Shown in pieces: positions 36,380-45,419 of a stretch of DNA of 64,000 nt; positions within the stretch are counted from its first letter, which is position 1; each line of letters begins with the position of its first letter. Made by a program: the position numbers and the translations under genes. The DNA is from Brevibacterium sp. 239c. GTDB taxonomy: Bacteria > Actinomycetota > Actinomycetes > Actinomycetales > Brevibacteriaceae. Below the pieces are notes generated by a model. That model was not told the DNA's origin. It saw nothing but the letters and a program-made list of their open reading frames with translations, and did no database searches. Location of the stretch: assembly GCF_900169365.1 (NCBI RefSeq), contig NZ_FXZH01000002.1, positions 1 through 64,000 of the forward strand. The letters are read 5' to 3'.

Positions 36380-36474
36380 CACCTCCTTCGCTCTCGGTTT
36401 TCCTTCAACGGTAATGCGGCGACCGTGCCCGAGCATGCCCCGACACGTTCACAGCTTCTGCGCACCTCCACTGC

Positions 36475-39400
36475 ATGACGGTCTCGATGCGAGTGATGAG
36501 CGCAGGCGATGGGTACAAGTACCTGCTGCGCACGGTCGCCGCCGCCGATGGCGACCGGTCCCTCTCGACCCCGCTCACGAGGTACTACGTCGAGGCGGGA
36601 ACACCACCGGGCCAATGGCTCGGGTCGGGCGTCGCCTCGCTCGGGAAGGGTCGGCTCGCGGTGGGTGATCGGGTCTCGGAGGCGCAGCTCCAGCTCTTGA
36701 TGGGGATGGGCCGTGACCCGATCATCGGCGACCCGCTGGGACTGGCGTTCCCCGCATACAAGTCCCCGGCGGAGCGGATCGAGGCCCGCATCGTCGACCT
36801 CAGCCCGGCACTGAGACCCGGCGCGAAAGCGGCGGAGGTCGCGCAGATCGAGGCCGAGGAAAGGCAGCGGGGAACCCGGCGAGCCGTGGCCGGCTTCGAC
36901 TTCACATTCTCAATCCCGAAGTCCGCCTCCGCATTATGGGCGGTCGCCGACGCTGGCACACAAGCGCTCATCGGGGAGGCACACCATCGGGCAGTTGCGG
37001 AGGTGGTTGCGTTCATGGAGCGCGAGGTTGCAGCCACCCGCACCGGCGCAACTGCAGGCGACGGTGCGGTTGCACAAGTCGATGTCACCGGGCTCGTGGC
37101 TACGGCGTTCGATCACTTCGACTCCCGCGCCGGAGACCCCCACCTTCACACCCACGTCGTCATCAGCAACAAGGTCCAGACGGCGTTCGACGGCAAGTGG
37201 CGTAGCTTGGACGGTCGGCCGATGCACGCCGCCGTGGTCGCCCTGTCGGAGCTGCACCAGGCGGTGTTCGCCGACCACATGACCCGCACCTTCGGAGTCG
37301 AGTGGGAGTCCCGCGACATGGGCCGCGACCGCAACCCGTCGTGGGCGATCAGTAGCGTGCCGGAACAGCTCGTTCAGGAGTTCTCCACCCGTTCTCGGCA
37401 TATCGACGCCGAGAAGGGCCGGCTCATCGCCGAGTACGTCGCCAAGCACGGCCACCAGCCTTCCACGACCACGGTCATCAAGCTCCGAGCCCAAGCCACC
37501 CTGACCACCCGACCGGAGAAGGAGGTGCGGTCGCTGGCCGACCTCACCAGCGAGTGGCGCACCCGCGCCACCACCGTCCTCGACCAGGACGCCACCTACT
37601 GGGCACGCAACGTCATGGACAACGACAAGCCGCTGCTACTGCGAGCCGACGACCTGCCGTTGGACGCGATCGCCGAAGTCGGCCAGGCCGTCGTCGGTGT
37701 GGTGGGTGAGAAGCGGGCGACGTGGCGGCGGTGGAACCTGATGGCCGAGGCGTCACGGCAGACGATGGGCTTACGCTTCGCCACCATGCAGGATCGTGAG
37801 GCGGTCGTCGGGATGATCACCGACGCCGCCGAACTGGCATCGCTGCGGCTGACGCCGCCCGACCTCGCCACCAGCCCGGTCGCGTTCCGGCGTATCGACG
37901 GCACGAGCGTGTTCCGGCCGAAGCACTCGACCGTGTTCTCCTCCGAGCTGTTGCTGGCCGCGGAGGACCGGCTGCTCGACCGCTCTCGCAGCATGACTGC
38001 GCCTACCGTCCGGCTGGGAACGGTGGAGAAGATCACCGCCCGGCCGGATAGGGAGGGGCGGCTGCTCGGCGAGGATCAGGCCGACGCTCTGTTGAAGATC
38101 GCCGTCTCGGGTCGGGTGCTCGATGTGCTGGTCGGCCCGGCCGGGGCCGGGAAGACCACTGCGATGTCGGCGTTGCGCAAGGCGTGGGAGAAGGAGCACG
38201 GTGCCGGCTCCGTTGTCGGGCTCGCACCCTCTGCGGTGGCTGCGCAGGTCCTCGCCGCTGACCTGGGGATCGCGACGGAGAACACGGCGAAATGGTGGCA
38301 GAACCACCTCACCCGTGGCACCACTTTCGAGTCCGGTCAGCTCGTCATCATCGACGAGTCATCGCTGGCCGGCACCCTGTCGCTGGACCGCATCACCCAC
38401 CTGGCCGAGCGGGCCGGGGCGAAGGCCCTCCTGGTGGGCGACTTCGCCCAGCTTCAGTCCGTGGACGCCGGCGGTGCCTTCGGACTCTTGGTCGGTGATC
38501 GTGACGATGCGCCCGAGCTGGTCGACGTGCACCGGTTCACCAATGAGTGGGAGAAGGCCGCCTCCCTCGCGTTGCGGCACGGTCGCACGCAGGTGATCGA
38601 CACCTACCTTGACCACGATCGCATCCGTGAGGGCGAGGCCGAGGCGATGACCGATGCCGCTTACAGCGGCTGGCGCGCCGACCGGAACCGAGGGTTGATA
38701 TCGGTGCTGGTCGCTGAGACTCGCGACGACGTGAGCGCCCTCAACCAGCGCGCTCGTGCGGACCTGATCCTCGACGGCACCCTCACACCGGGCCGGGAGG
38801 TCGAGCTGAACGACGGCGCCACCGCTGGGGTGGGGGACACGATCATCACCCGCCGTAACGACCGTCGTCTCCGCAACGGCAAGGATTGGGTGCGCAATGG
38901 TGACACCTGGACCATCACCGGCGTCCGTGACGACGGCTCGGTCACCACCCGCCGCAGCGGACGTCGCTTCGGCGGCTCCATCGTCCTCCCGACCGGATAT
39001 GTCGCCGACCACGTTGACCTGGGCTATGCGGTCACGGCGCACCGGGCCCAGGGCGTCACCGTCGACACCGCACGCGTCTTGGTCGAGCCGACGACTACAA
39101 GGGAGGACTTCTACGTCGCGATGACCCGCGGCAAGCACTCCAACCGCGCCTACGTGATCCTCGACCGCGCCGACGAGCACGCCCACCCGCACCCGGGCGA
39201 CAACCCGGAAGCCACCGGCCGGTCCGTCTTGTTCGGAGTCCTGCAACATGTTGGTGCCGAGCGGTCCGCGCACGAGACCATCACCGCCGAACACGAGCAC
39301 TGGGGCTCGATCGCCCAGCTCGCCGCCGAGTACGAGACCATCGCCGCCGCCGCTCAACGAGACCGCTGGGCCACCCTCATCCGTACCTGCGGACTCACTG

Positions 39401-40020
39401 CCGAACAGGCCGCCGCCGCGGTCGAATCGGAGGCGTTCGGGGCGCTCACCGCTGAGCTGCGCCGCGCCGAAGCGAACCACCACGACCTCGACACCTTGTT
39501 CCCGCGCCTGGTCGCCGCGCGCGGGTTCGCCGATGCTGACGACATCGCCTCGGTGCTGCATCACCGGGTCGCGCGTGCCACAGCACGCCCGGCAGGCTCG
39601 GGTCGTACCCGCAAGGCGCCGCACCTGATCGCCGGACTGATCCCGTCCGCCGATGGTCCGATGGCCGATGACATGCGCCACGCCCTTGATGAGCGACGAG
39701 AACTGATCGAAACCCGCGCTGACGCCGTGCTCGACATCGCATGCGACGGTGGAGAAGCCTGGACCAAATCGCTGGGTGCACCACCTCGCGACCGGCGCAA
39801 AAACCAGACGTGGAGCCGGTACGCCCGTACGATCGCCGCCTACCGCGACCGGTACGGCATCACCGATGTGGCCCCGGTAGGAGCACCGGCCGAGAGCGAC
39901 GTTCAGAAGATCGACCAAGCACGGGCTGCCGCCGCGCTACGGGCGATCACGTTGGCAACGCAGGCCCCGCAGCGCGAGCAACGGCAGGTCAGGCAGGTGA
40001 CTCGCGGGCTCGGGCTCTGA
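36475..40020 (+). CDS. MobF-type relaxase-helicase (TrwC/TraA)
   Basis: A 1181-aa protein that would nick oriT, bind the 5' end and unwind the transferred strand. The N-terminal relaxase domain has Tyr residues near 14-16 (GDGYKYLLRTV) and the metal-binding motif H214-FDSRAGDP-H223-L-H225-T-H227. The helicase half (RecD-like) begins with Walker A GPAGAGKTT near residue 553, followed by VIIDESS and a UvrD-like C-terminal VTAHRAQGVTVD. The helical tail extends to the end. The start lacks a clear ribosome site; ATG 36487 is an alternative. The presence of MobF with T4SS genes indicates self-transmissibility. Confidence 0.93.
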   Translation: MTVSMRVMSAGDGYKYLLRTVAAADGDRSLSTPLTRYYVEAGTPPGQWLGSGVASLGKGRLAVGDRVSEAQLQLLMGMGRDPIIGDPLGLAFPAYKSPAERIEARIVDLSPALRPGAKAAEVAQIEAEERQRGTRRAVAGFDFTFSIPKSASALWAVADAGTQALIGEAHHRAVAEVVAFMEREVAATRTGATAGDGAVAQVDVTGLVATAFDHFDSRAGDPHLHTHVVISNKVQTAFDGKWRSLDGRPMHAAVVALSELHQAVFADHMTRTFGVEWESRDMGRDRNPSWAISSVPEQLVQEFSTRSRHIDAEKGRLIAEYVAKHGHQPSTTTVIKLRAQATLTTRPEKEVRSLADLTSEWRTRATTVLDQDATYWARNVMDNDKPLLLRADDLPLDAIAEVGQAVVGVVGEKRATWRRWNLMAEASRQTMGLRFATMQDREAVVGMITDAAELASLRLTPPDLATSPVAFRRIDGTSVFRPKHSTVFSSELLLAAEDRLLDRSRSMTAPTVRLGTVEKITARPDREGRLLGEDQADALLKIAVSGRVLDVLVGPAGAGKTTAMSALRKAWEKEHGAGSVVGLAPSAVAAQVLAADLGIATENTAKWWQNHLTRGTTFESGQLVIIDESSLAGTLSLDRITHLAERAGAKALLVGDFAQLQSVDAGGAFGLLVGDRDDAPELVDVHRFTNEWEKAASLALRHGRTQVIDTYLDHDRIREGEAEAMTDAAYSGWRADRNRGLISVLVAETRDDVSALNQRARADLILDGTLTPGREVELNDGATAGVGDTIITRRNDRRLRNGKDWVRNGDTWTITGVRDDGSVTTRRSGRRFGGSIVLPTGYVADHVDLGYAVTAHRAQGVTVDTARVLVEPTTTREDFYVAMTRGKHSNRAYVILDRADEHAHPHPGDNPEATGRSVLFGVLQHVGAERSAHETITAEHEHWGSIAQLAAEYETIAAAAQRDRWATLIRTCGLTAEQAAAAVESEAFGALTAELRRAEANHHDLDTLFPRLVAARGFADADDIASVLHHRVARATARPAGSGRTRKAPHLIAGLIPSADGPMADDMRHALDERRELIETRADAVLDIACDGGEAWTKSLGAPPRDRRKNQTWSRYARTIAAYRDRYGITDVAPVGAPAESDVQKIDQARAAAALRAITLATQAPQREQRQVRQVTRGLGL

Positions 40021-40078
40021 GGCGGATCGCATCGGTCTGTCATCCTTGTTGAAGATGATTTGGACGGAGGGATGAGCG

Positions 40079-41209
40079 ATGACTCAAGCCGAGCTGGCGG
40101 ATGAGGTGGCGCGCCGTCTCGGAGTCGGCGCGCATCCCGCCACCACTCAGATCGCCGAAGCGGTGGCGCTGTTCGCCCCGCTCGGGTGGGCGATGTGCGG
40201 TCGCTGGCACCAGGCCGGAACCGTCCGGGTCCTTCGCCTTGCTGCGAAGGGTGCTGAGCCGGCGGTAATTGATGAGGCGATCGCCGAGGTCTGGAACTCC
40301 GACAGTCAGGTTCTTCTCCGGCACGCGGCGGCACCGATACGCCGATGGTCGAACTCGCACTACCCGTTCAAGCAGGTCATTTGGGATCGCGTCGCTCTCA
40401 TCGAGAAGGCGATTCAGCATCATCTCGCGGGAGCCTACGAGGCGTCGATCCCGATCATCCTGGCGCAGATCGACGGAATGAGCCGCGATCTGACCGGACA
40501 ATCGTTCTTCTCCAAGGCCAACGCGGACCCCTACCTTGACGATGCGACGCTGGCCGGGATGGAGGAGAACCTGCCGGTCGTCCGCCGCGTCTTCTCCGAG
40601 AATGTAGATGAGTCCGGCAACTTCGGCCTCGTCTCACGCCACGGCGTCCTGCACGGTCGAGACCTTGGCTACGCGACGCGAGTGAACTCGACCAAGACGA
40701 TCGTGCTCTTCGCAGCTCTGGGCGAGTACTTCCCGCGTATCGCGGATGACGCCGGTGCTCGGTTACGCCGACTCCACGAAGAGTCCGTTATCGGCTCGCG
40801 GGAACTCGATGAGATGGGTCGGCTGGTCGATGACCGACACGTCCCCGAGCTACTCAACTTCGCCTACGACTTCGACACCGAGTACCTCAACGCTGTGCTG
40901 CTTCGCCCCGGCCCGTTCGATGCACACGCGACGCTCGCAGAGCTTGCCAGGAAGCACAGCCTCGGTCCCGACGCCTTCACCGCCGGGCAAGATCAAGTCG
41001 GATGCTGGTGGCACTACACCGTCCCCGCAGGACAGACTCTCGGCTATGCGGCTCGGCCGACGACCAGCACGGAACGGCGCCACCCTGACGTATGGCGATG
41101 GGACGCCTCCGATGCGCCCATCCAACCGCCGTGGACGAACGCGGAGGGGTGGCGCTCAGACGATAACTTCCCGCGATCGCCCAACTGGGAGCGTGACCCT
41201 GTCACCTGA
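40079..41209 (+). CDS. HEPN-like protein with an R-x4-H motif
   Basis: A 376-aa protein with no name I recognise. Around residues 187-210 it reads RHGVLHGRDLGYATRVNSTK, the pattern (R...LHG..Y....N..K) seen in Apea/HEPN-like domains; R187 and H192 make an R-x4-H motif typical of HEPN RNases. The C-terminal about 90 residues (HYTVPAGQTLGYAARPTTST) look like a separate beta-rich part. GGAGGG precedes the ATG. It lies between the relaxase and CBASS, on the strand facing CBASS. Confidence 0.55.
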   Translation: MTQAELADEVARRLGVGAHPATTQIAEAVALFAPLGWAMCGRWHQAGTVRVLRLAAKGAEPAVIDEAIAEVWNSDSQVLLRHAAAPIRRWSNSHYPFKQVIWDRVALIEKAIQHHLAGAYEASIPIILAQIDGMSRDLTGQSFFSKANADPYLDDATLAGMEENLPVVRRVFSENVDESGNFGLVSRHGVLHGRDLGYATRVNSTKTIVLFAALGEYFPRIADDAGARLRRLHEESVIGSRELDEMGRLVDDRHVPELLNFAYDFDTEYLNAVLLRPGPFDAHATLAELARKHSLGPDAFTAGQDQVGCWWHYTVPAGQTLGYAARPTTSTERRHPDVWRWDASDAPIQPPWTNAEGWRSDDNFPRSPNWERDPVT

Positions 41210-41273
41210 GGAGGTGACGGTCGGCAAGACAGGAAAATATCGGCAGCGGTGATCGCGGAGAGTGGGAGACGAA

Positions 41274-41915
41274 GTGAGTGAAGATTCGGTTGGTCGCGCC
41301 GAGGACATCATCGCGGGGTTCGACGCGATCTTGCCCGAGCAAGAACGGGTGCTGGAACAGGCCGCTCAGAACGTCAAACTCGGTTTTGAACGAGATTCCC
41401 AGGTCTACCGAGGGTTCACGCAGCTTCAATTCTTCATCCTCACGGTCGACTTCGACATGAGGGTCATGCTCCGCGCTCTGCTTGCCGACCCGCAGAATCG
41501 GCTCACCGCCGAGAAGTTCCTTGCTCTGACGCTCGAAGAGGCGGAAGAGTCGGCAGGACGGATGGTCAATGCAGTGTCGAGGGCGATGCGGACTCTCCCC
41601 AACGACACCGGAATCCACCTGTTCGATATCGCGAAGTTCGATGAAGCCGTGCACGCGTTCAAGCAGGCGATGTCGGAGATGAGGGACGACAAGGAGTTCA
41701 ACAAGACCCTGCGTCTCATTCGGAATACCGTCTCCGGCCATATCGTCGGCGACGAGGTCGGCGTCCAGAACAGCGCGATCTGGGTCCTTACCCGCCAAGG
41801 CGTCCCACGCGATATCGATGGAGTGTTTCGGAGCCAGATCGTCTACTACGCCATCGCGACGTTGAAGGCACTGAGCGACTTCGCACGGGGCCTTCAAGGA
41901 ACCCTCCGCGCGTGA
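41274..41915 (+). CDS. Second HEPN-like protein of unknown function
   Basis: A 213-aa, strongly helical protein. Near residue 150 it has RLIRNTVSGHIVGDEVG, an R-x5-H arrangement found in HEPN-type proteins that bind or cut RNA. The rest (LQFFILTVDFDMRVMLRALL) is amphipathic. The GTG at 41274 is chosen over 41262 because GGAGAC lies five bases before it. It follows the previous gene by 64 bp, and the two may form an operon. The role is inferred only from the motif. Confidence 0.55.
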   Translation: MSEDSVGRAEDIIAGFDAILPEQERVLEQAAQNVKLGFERDSQVYRGFTQLQFFILTVDFDMRVMLRALLADPQNRLTAEKFLALTLEEAEESAGRMVNAVSRAMRTLPNDTGIHLFDIAKFDEAVHAFKQAMSEMRDDKEFNKTLRLIRNTVSGHIVGDEVGVQNSAIWVLTRQGVPRDIDGVFRSQIVYYAIATLKALSDFARGLQGTLRA

Positions 41916-41951
41916 CCCACTCTCCAGAGACCGAGCGGTGCTGACAGTTTC

Positions 41952-42170
41952 CTAGGCGAACAGCGAGGACCTGCGATGTTCGGAGCGGAGCGTGACGATC
42001 GCGCTCCTGGTGCTGCCGACAGGCGTGTAGCCCCACGACGGAGCAGAAACACCGTTTGACGAGCCGATCTCGTCCACGGTCACGATCGTCAGCGGCGTCG
42101 AGCGGGAGCACGCGATCCCAACAGACACGTCGTATGAGTCGATGCCCGTTGCCGGGGCAGTCCTCGGCAT
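41952..42170 (-). CDS. Small ORF behind the CBASS effector gene
   Basis: A 72-aa frame starting 13 bp after the CBASS effector stop and in the same direction. It includes TPLTIVTVDEIGSSNGVSAP. Codon third positions are strongly G/C, as in real genes here, but there is no ribosome site and no known domain. It could be a fifth operon gene read by re-initiation, or a remnant. Confidence 0.35.
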   Translation of the reverse strand: MPRTAPATGIDSYDVSVGIACSRSTPLTIVTVDEIGSSNGVSAPSWGYTPVGSTRSAIVTLRSEHRRSSLFA

Positions 42171-42183
42171 CAGTGCTGATTCG

Positions 42184-43956
42184 TCATGCGAGCACGTCAG
42201 TGATCGGTCCGTCCGTCACGCCCGGTTCAAGGATGATGACGGGCTTGTAGCGGGGGCCACCCTTCGTGTTGCCGTCCCACTCGTAAACGGTGGTTCGCAG
42301 AGTGTTGAGGTAGCGCCCGATGAGTACGGCCATCGTGTAGGGGCCGTGGAAGGCGAGATGCACCTCGGCGCGTCCTTGGCTGGCGGAGAGCCTTTTGATC
42401 CGCTGCGCTACGGCCGCACTGAGACGAGCTGCTTCTCGTGGGTCGATACGTTCTGTGCCCGCGACTGAGATCGCCTCGGCTGCGTCGAAGCCATCAAAGG
42501 AATCGTTCATAAGCTGCTCGAACGCAGTCCAATCTGCCTGTGGTGTCAGGGTCACGAAGACTGCAACGCGATTCTTGGGCGCCGCCGCTCGGTCCTGTTC
42601 GATCTGGACTGGCTCGATCGTCAGCTCGGTGCTCTGCGGGTCATCGTCGGGCGCGGCTGATGTCCAGGCGTTGTCCTCCGTATCAATCACGACCACCTTG
42701 CCGATCTTCGTCTCCGGCAGTGCGGCGCCCAGTGCGAGTCCGACTGACAGATGGGCTCCACCCGAGATGCGCACGTTCTTCGCGCCGGCCGCGTACACGG
42801 CGTCGCTGATCAGCGGGAGAGTCTTCTCCAGGAGTTCCAGCCCTGTCTGTGAGGGGAGTCGTCCGTCGTCGGACGGTTTGAGCCGGATGTGCAGGTCGTC
42901 CTGGTCGGCGTCGAGGGCGGATGAGGCTGGACGGCTTTGCACCCGGATCGTGAAGTCACGTCTTTCGGCGCGGATTATTCGCTTTCGTTGCTCAATGCGG
43001 TGCATGATGAGGTCGCGCACGATCTCGGTCTCGCCGGATGGGCGGAGCATGTTGGCCTGCTTCTTGTCGGCCAGAGTCCGTGCTGGTGAGAGCCTCAAGA
43101 GCCGGTCCGGGGCATCGTAATCACACTTCGAGTCTTCTCCTGCTATTGCGACCTTGTTCGCGATGCACAGGCTGAAGTTGGGATCAGCGTCGAGCTGGAG
43201 CAGGCGAGGCAGTTCGCGCTCGCGGACAATGTCGCTGCACGCGATGTCGGGTGTGACGACGAGTACGCCTGCCGAGAGACCTCTGGTGAGCGCCTGTTCG
43301 AGGCGGTCGGTGGTTGTGCCCGGTCGCAGGTCGGTGCGGTCTCTCCACACGACGAGGCCGGCGGCCCTAAGCAGATTCTCCAGCGCTTCCGCCTGTGGAG
43401 TCCCGTCTGACTGGCGATAAGAGATGAATACCGGGCCGTCGCCCCGGACAGCGCCGTCAGGTAGTGGGCCTAGCGGATCGAACCGCGGAGGCGGAACGGA
43501 GACCGTTCCCTTCCTCGTCGTGGCGCGTCCGAACCGCTGGCGGCTGGCGATGAGTCCGAAGAACTCGTCGGGTCCGCCGGGCGCGTAGACGAGCAGTGCG
43601 ATCGGACCGGCGCCAACTTTGGCGGTTGCGCGCATCGCGGCGTGATCGATGCGGCTCGGGACGGACGGAGAGGGGTGGCTGTGCCATTCACCGATGTAGC
43701 CGGTCGGATCGTCGTCAGCTCGCTGCTCCAGGAACTCCGCCAGGAGCGCGTTCGCGCGAACGTCGTCGCGAACGTACCTGTTCGTGGTCGTCCCTTGCCC
43801 GTTCACGACCAGGGCATGAGATGCCACGATGGTGCCGTTCTCCTGGTAGCCGAGGAGGATGCCACCGGTCTCCCGCGGAAGGTGCTTCGCCGTCTCGGAC
43901 GCGATGGTCTCGTATGCATCAGCCCGCAGGTCGATACGCGTTGGTGGTCGAGTCAT
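42184..43956 (-). CDS. Fused Cap3-like JAMM peptidase - TIR - SAVED CBASS protein
   Basis: A 590-aa three-module protein. Residues 10-140 are a JAB/JAMM isopeptidase: E29 in RETGGILLGY and H92-S-H94-P ... S101-x-x-D104, a complete zinc site as in Cap3. Residues 174-255 are a TIR domain (GPVFISYRQSDG, GLVVWRDRTDLRPG, VLVVTPD), with acidic E246/E248 where TIR NADases place the catalytic Glu. Residues 335-590 are a SAVED cyclic-nucleotide sensor (ISGGAHLSVGLALGAALPET, then LAFHGPYTMAVLIGRYLNTL). Ligand binding to SAVED should make TIR degrade NAD. ATG 43956 overlaps the cap2 stop as ATGA. Confidence 0.9.
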   Translation of the reverse strand: MTRPPTRIDLRADAYETIASETAKHLPRETGGILLGYQENGTIVASHALVVNGQGTTTNRYVRDDVRANALLAEFLEQRADDDPTGYIGEWHSHPSPSVPSRIDHAAMRATAKVGAGPIALLVYAPGGPDEFFGLIASRQRFGRATTRKGTVSVPPPRFDPLGPLPDGAVRGDGPVFISYRQSDGTPQAEALENLLRAAGLVVWRDRTDLRPGTTTDRLEQALTRGLSAGVLVVTPDIACSDIVRERELPRLLQLDADPNFSLCIANKVAIAGEDSKCDYDAPDRLLRLSPARTLADKKQANMLRPSGETEIVRDLIMHRIEQRKRIIRAERRDFTIRVQSRPASSALDADQDDLHIRLKPSDDGRLPSQTGLELLEKTLPLISDAVYAAGAKNVRISGGAHLSVGLALGAALPETKIGKVVVIDTEDNAWTSAAPDDDPQSTELTIEPVQIEQDRAAAPKNRVAVFVTLTPQADWTAFEQLMNDSFDGFDAAEAISVAGTERIDPREAARLSAAVAQRIKRLSASQGRAEVHLAFHGPYTMAVLIGRYLNTLRTTVYEWDGNTKGGPRYKPVIILEPGVTDGPITDVLA

Positions 43957-45419
43957 TGGCGATTCCTCGCTGCTCCGATCCGTAGGTCTCGCACTTCCCC
44001 GGCCGGGTGGAGGGGGCGTTCGACGAGCAGGCCGATTGCGTGGCGCACGGTTGCTGCGGCTGCCTCGATCACCAGGTACGGCGGTGTCGGGGAGATCGGG
44101 CTGCCACATCCGGCTTCGAACAGGTCCGGCACGGACTGGTCGACATCGACGGAAGAAGGTGGCAGCGGGTCAGCCCCATCGAGCGGTGGCAGCAAATCAA
44201 TCCGGTAGCTCGTGCCGTCGTTCTGGATCGCCGCCGAGACGATCCGCTTGGCCAACGTCTGCGCAGTGACGTGGAGGAGTGCGGTGGTGGTGAAATCAGC
44301 CGTGTCGTTCACCACGAGGTCGTGGCCGCTCAAAAGCTCAACGGCCTCGTCGCCCGAGGTTAGCGTTTCATCGATCACCGCGATGTCAGGGGCCGCAATC
44401 CCGCTGCGTGCAACCAAGTGCTGCTTGACCGCCTCAACCTTCGACCGTCCGACGGCTTCGGGGCCGACAAGGTGACGGATAAGATTACCGGGCATAACGA
44501 CGTCACTATCGACGAGCGTGAGATGCCGGATACCGGAACGCTCAAGCATGTCCGCGACGAACGAGCCGAGGGCTCCGATACCCACGACCGCAACGCGGCA
44601 TCCGCGGAGTTCATGAGCGAGAAGACCCGCGCGCGCCATTTTGGCGGCGTCCGTGTCGGCACCTGAGCGCAGGCGTCTGACGGCGGTGCCGCCATCTACA
44701 GTGGGCCACACTTCAAGTGTGATTGCGCCGTCGTGAGAGCCACGACGGTAGATCAGCACCACGATCTCGATCGAGTGGTTGCGAATTCTGCGGTCCAGGT
44801 CGACGCTGGGGTTGATCCGAGCGGCAACCTCGTCCCATGTTCTTGGCGGCACGTCTACAGCGCCGAGGCCGGCAACATACCCGAAGCGATCCTTGCTGTG
44901 TTTCGAAGACTTCGCTGGCTTGGTACCGCCACTGATCCGCATCGTGTTGTTCGCCGTCGGTCGGAACCGAATGAATCCGCTGGGATACCGGGTCAGGTCA
45001 TCGTAGAGATAAAGGCGCTCATCCTCGGAAGGTTCGAAGTAGCGGTCGAGGTCGAGGTCGAGTCGGTCGTCTTGCCAGCCTGTGGTCGATTGATCGAACC
45101 AGGCAGTGACATGTTCGAGGAACGCGGGCGCGTCGGTCCACCACAGCCCCTCATGATCGTCTTCGGCGACCAAACACAGTGATCCGTCCAACTCCCGGTG
45201 CCAGGACCAGGCGACCGCGTCTGGGTCGAACGGAACCACGCGGGGTGGCTGGAACGGGTAGCGAGAACGCAGCGCGATCAGAACCTCGGTCGTGCCCCCG
45301 GCGTGAATGATTGTCCCTCGCCAGCCGGTCTCATCCTCCGTGAAGCCGGCGCGGATCAAACCCTCCTCGAAGTGCTGCCGTGAGTAGGCGACGTAGTCGT
45401 CGTACTTGGTGAGGGTCAC
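43953..45419 (-). CDS. cap2: CBASS Cap2, E2-E1 ubiquitin-like transferase
   Basis: A 488-aa protein. Residues 1-120 form an E2-like domain with C82 in DGSLCLVAED as the presumed catalytic Cys. Residues 270-480 form a ThiF/E1 adenylation domain: CRVAVVGIGALGSFVADML nucleotide loop, LVDSDVV, and C438 in EAGCGSPISPTPP in the position of the E1 catalytic Cys. Cap2 adenylates the C-terminus of the CD-NTase and ligates it to targets, priming second-messenger synthesis. It overlaps the genes on both sides by ATGA, so the operon is tightly coupled. Confidence 0.92.
   Translation of the reverse strand: MTLTKYDDYVAYSRQHFEEGLIRAGFTEDETGWRGTIIHAGGTTEVLIALRSRYPFQPPRVVPFDPDAVAWSWHRELDGSLCLVAEDDHEGLWWTDAPAFLEHVTAWFDQSTTGWQDDRLDLDLDRYFEPSEDERLYLYDDLTRYPSGFIRFRPTANNTMRISGGTKPAKSSKHSKDRFGYVAGLGAVDVPPRTWDEVAARINPSVDLDRRIRNHSIEIVVLIYRRGSHDGAITLEVWPTVDGGTAVRRLRSGADTDAAKMARAGLLAHELRGCRVAVVGIGALGSFVADMLERSGIRHLTLVDSDVVMPGNLIRHLVGPEAVGRSKVEAVKQHLVARSGIAAPDIAVIDETLTSGDEAVELLSGHDLVVNDTADFTTTALLHVTAQTLAKRIVSAAIQNDGTSYRIDLLPPLDGADPLPPSSVDVDQSVPDLFEAGCGSPISPTPPYLVIEAAAATVRHAIGLLVERPLHPAGEVRDLRIGAARNRQ

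Noticed and set aside
43957..44109. N-terminal extension of the JAMM-TIR-SAVED protein to ATG 44109
   Set aside because: The added 51 residues are Arg/Pro-rich, lie antisense-like inside the cap2 coding sequence, and the ATG at 43956 gives the ATGA overlap used throughout this operon.
42184..45419. A Thoeris-like TIR system or a bacterial ISG15-like (Bil) conjugation operon
   Set aside because: TIR and E1/E2/JAB domains alone would allow these readings, but a CD-NTase gene with an intact active site and a SAVED domain in the same operon point to CBASS, and no ubiquitin-like gene is present.
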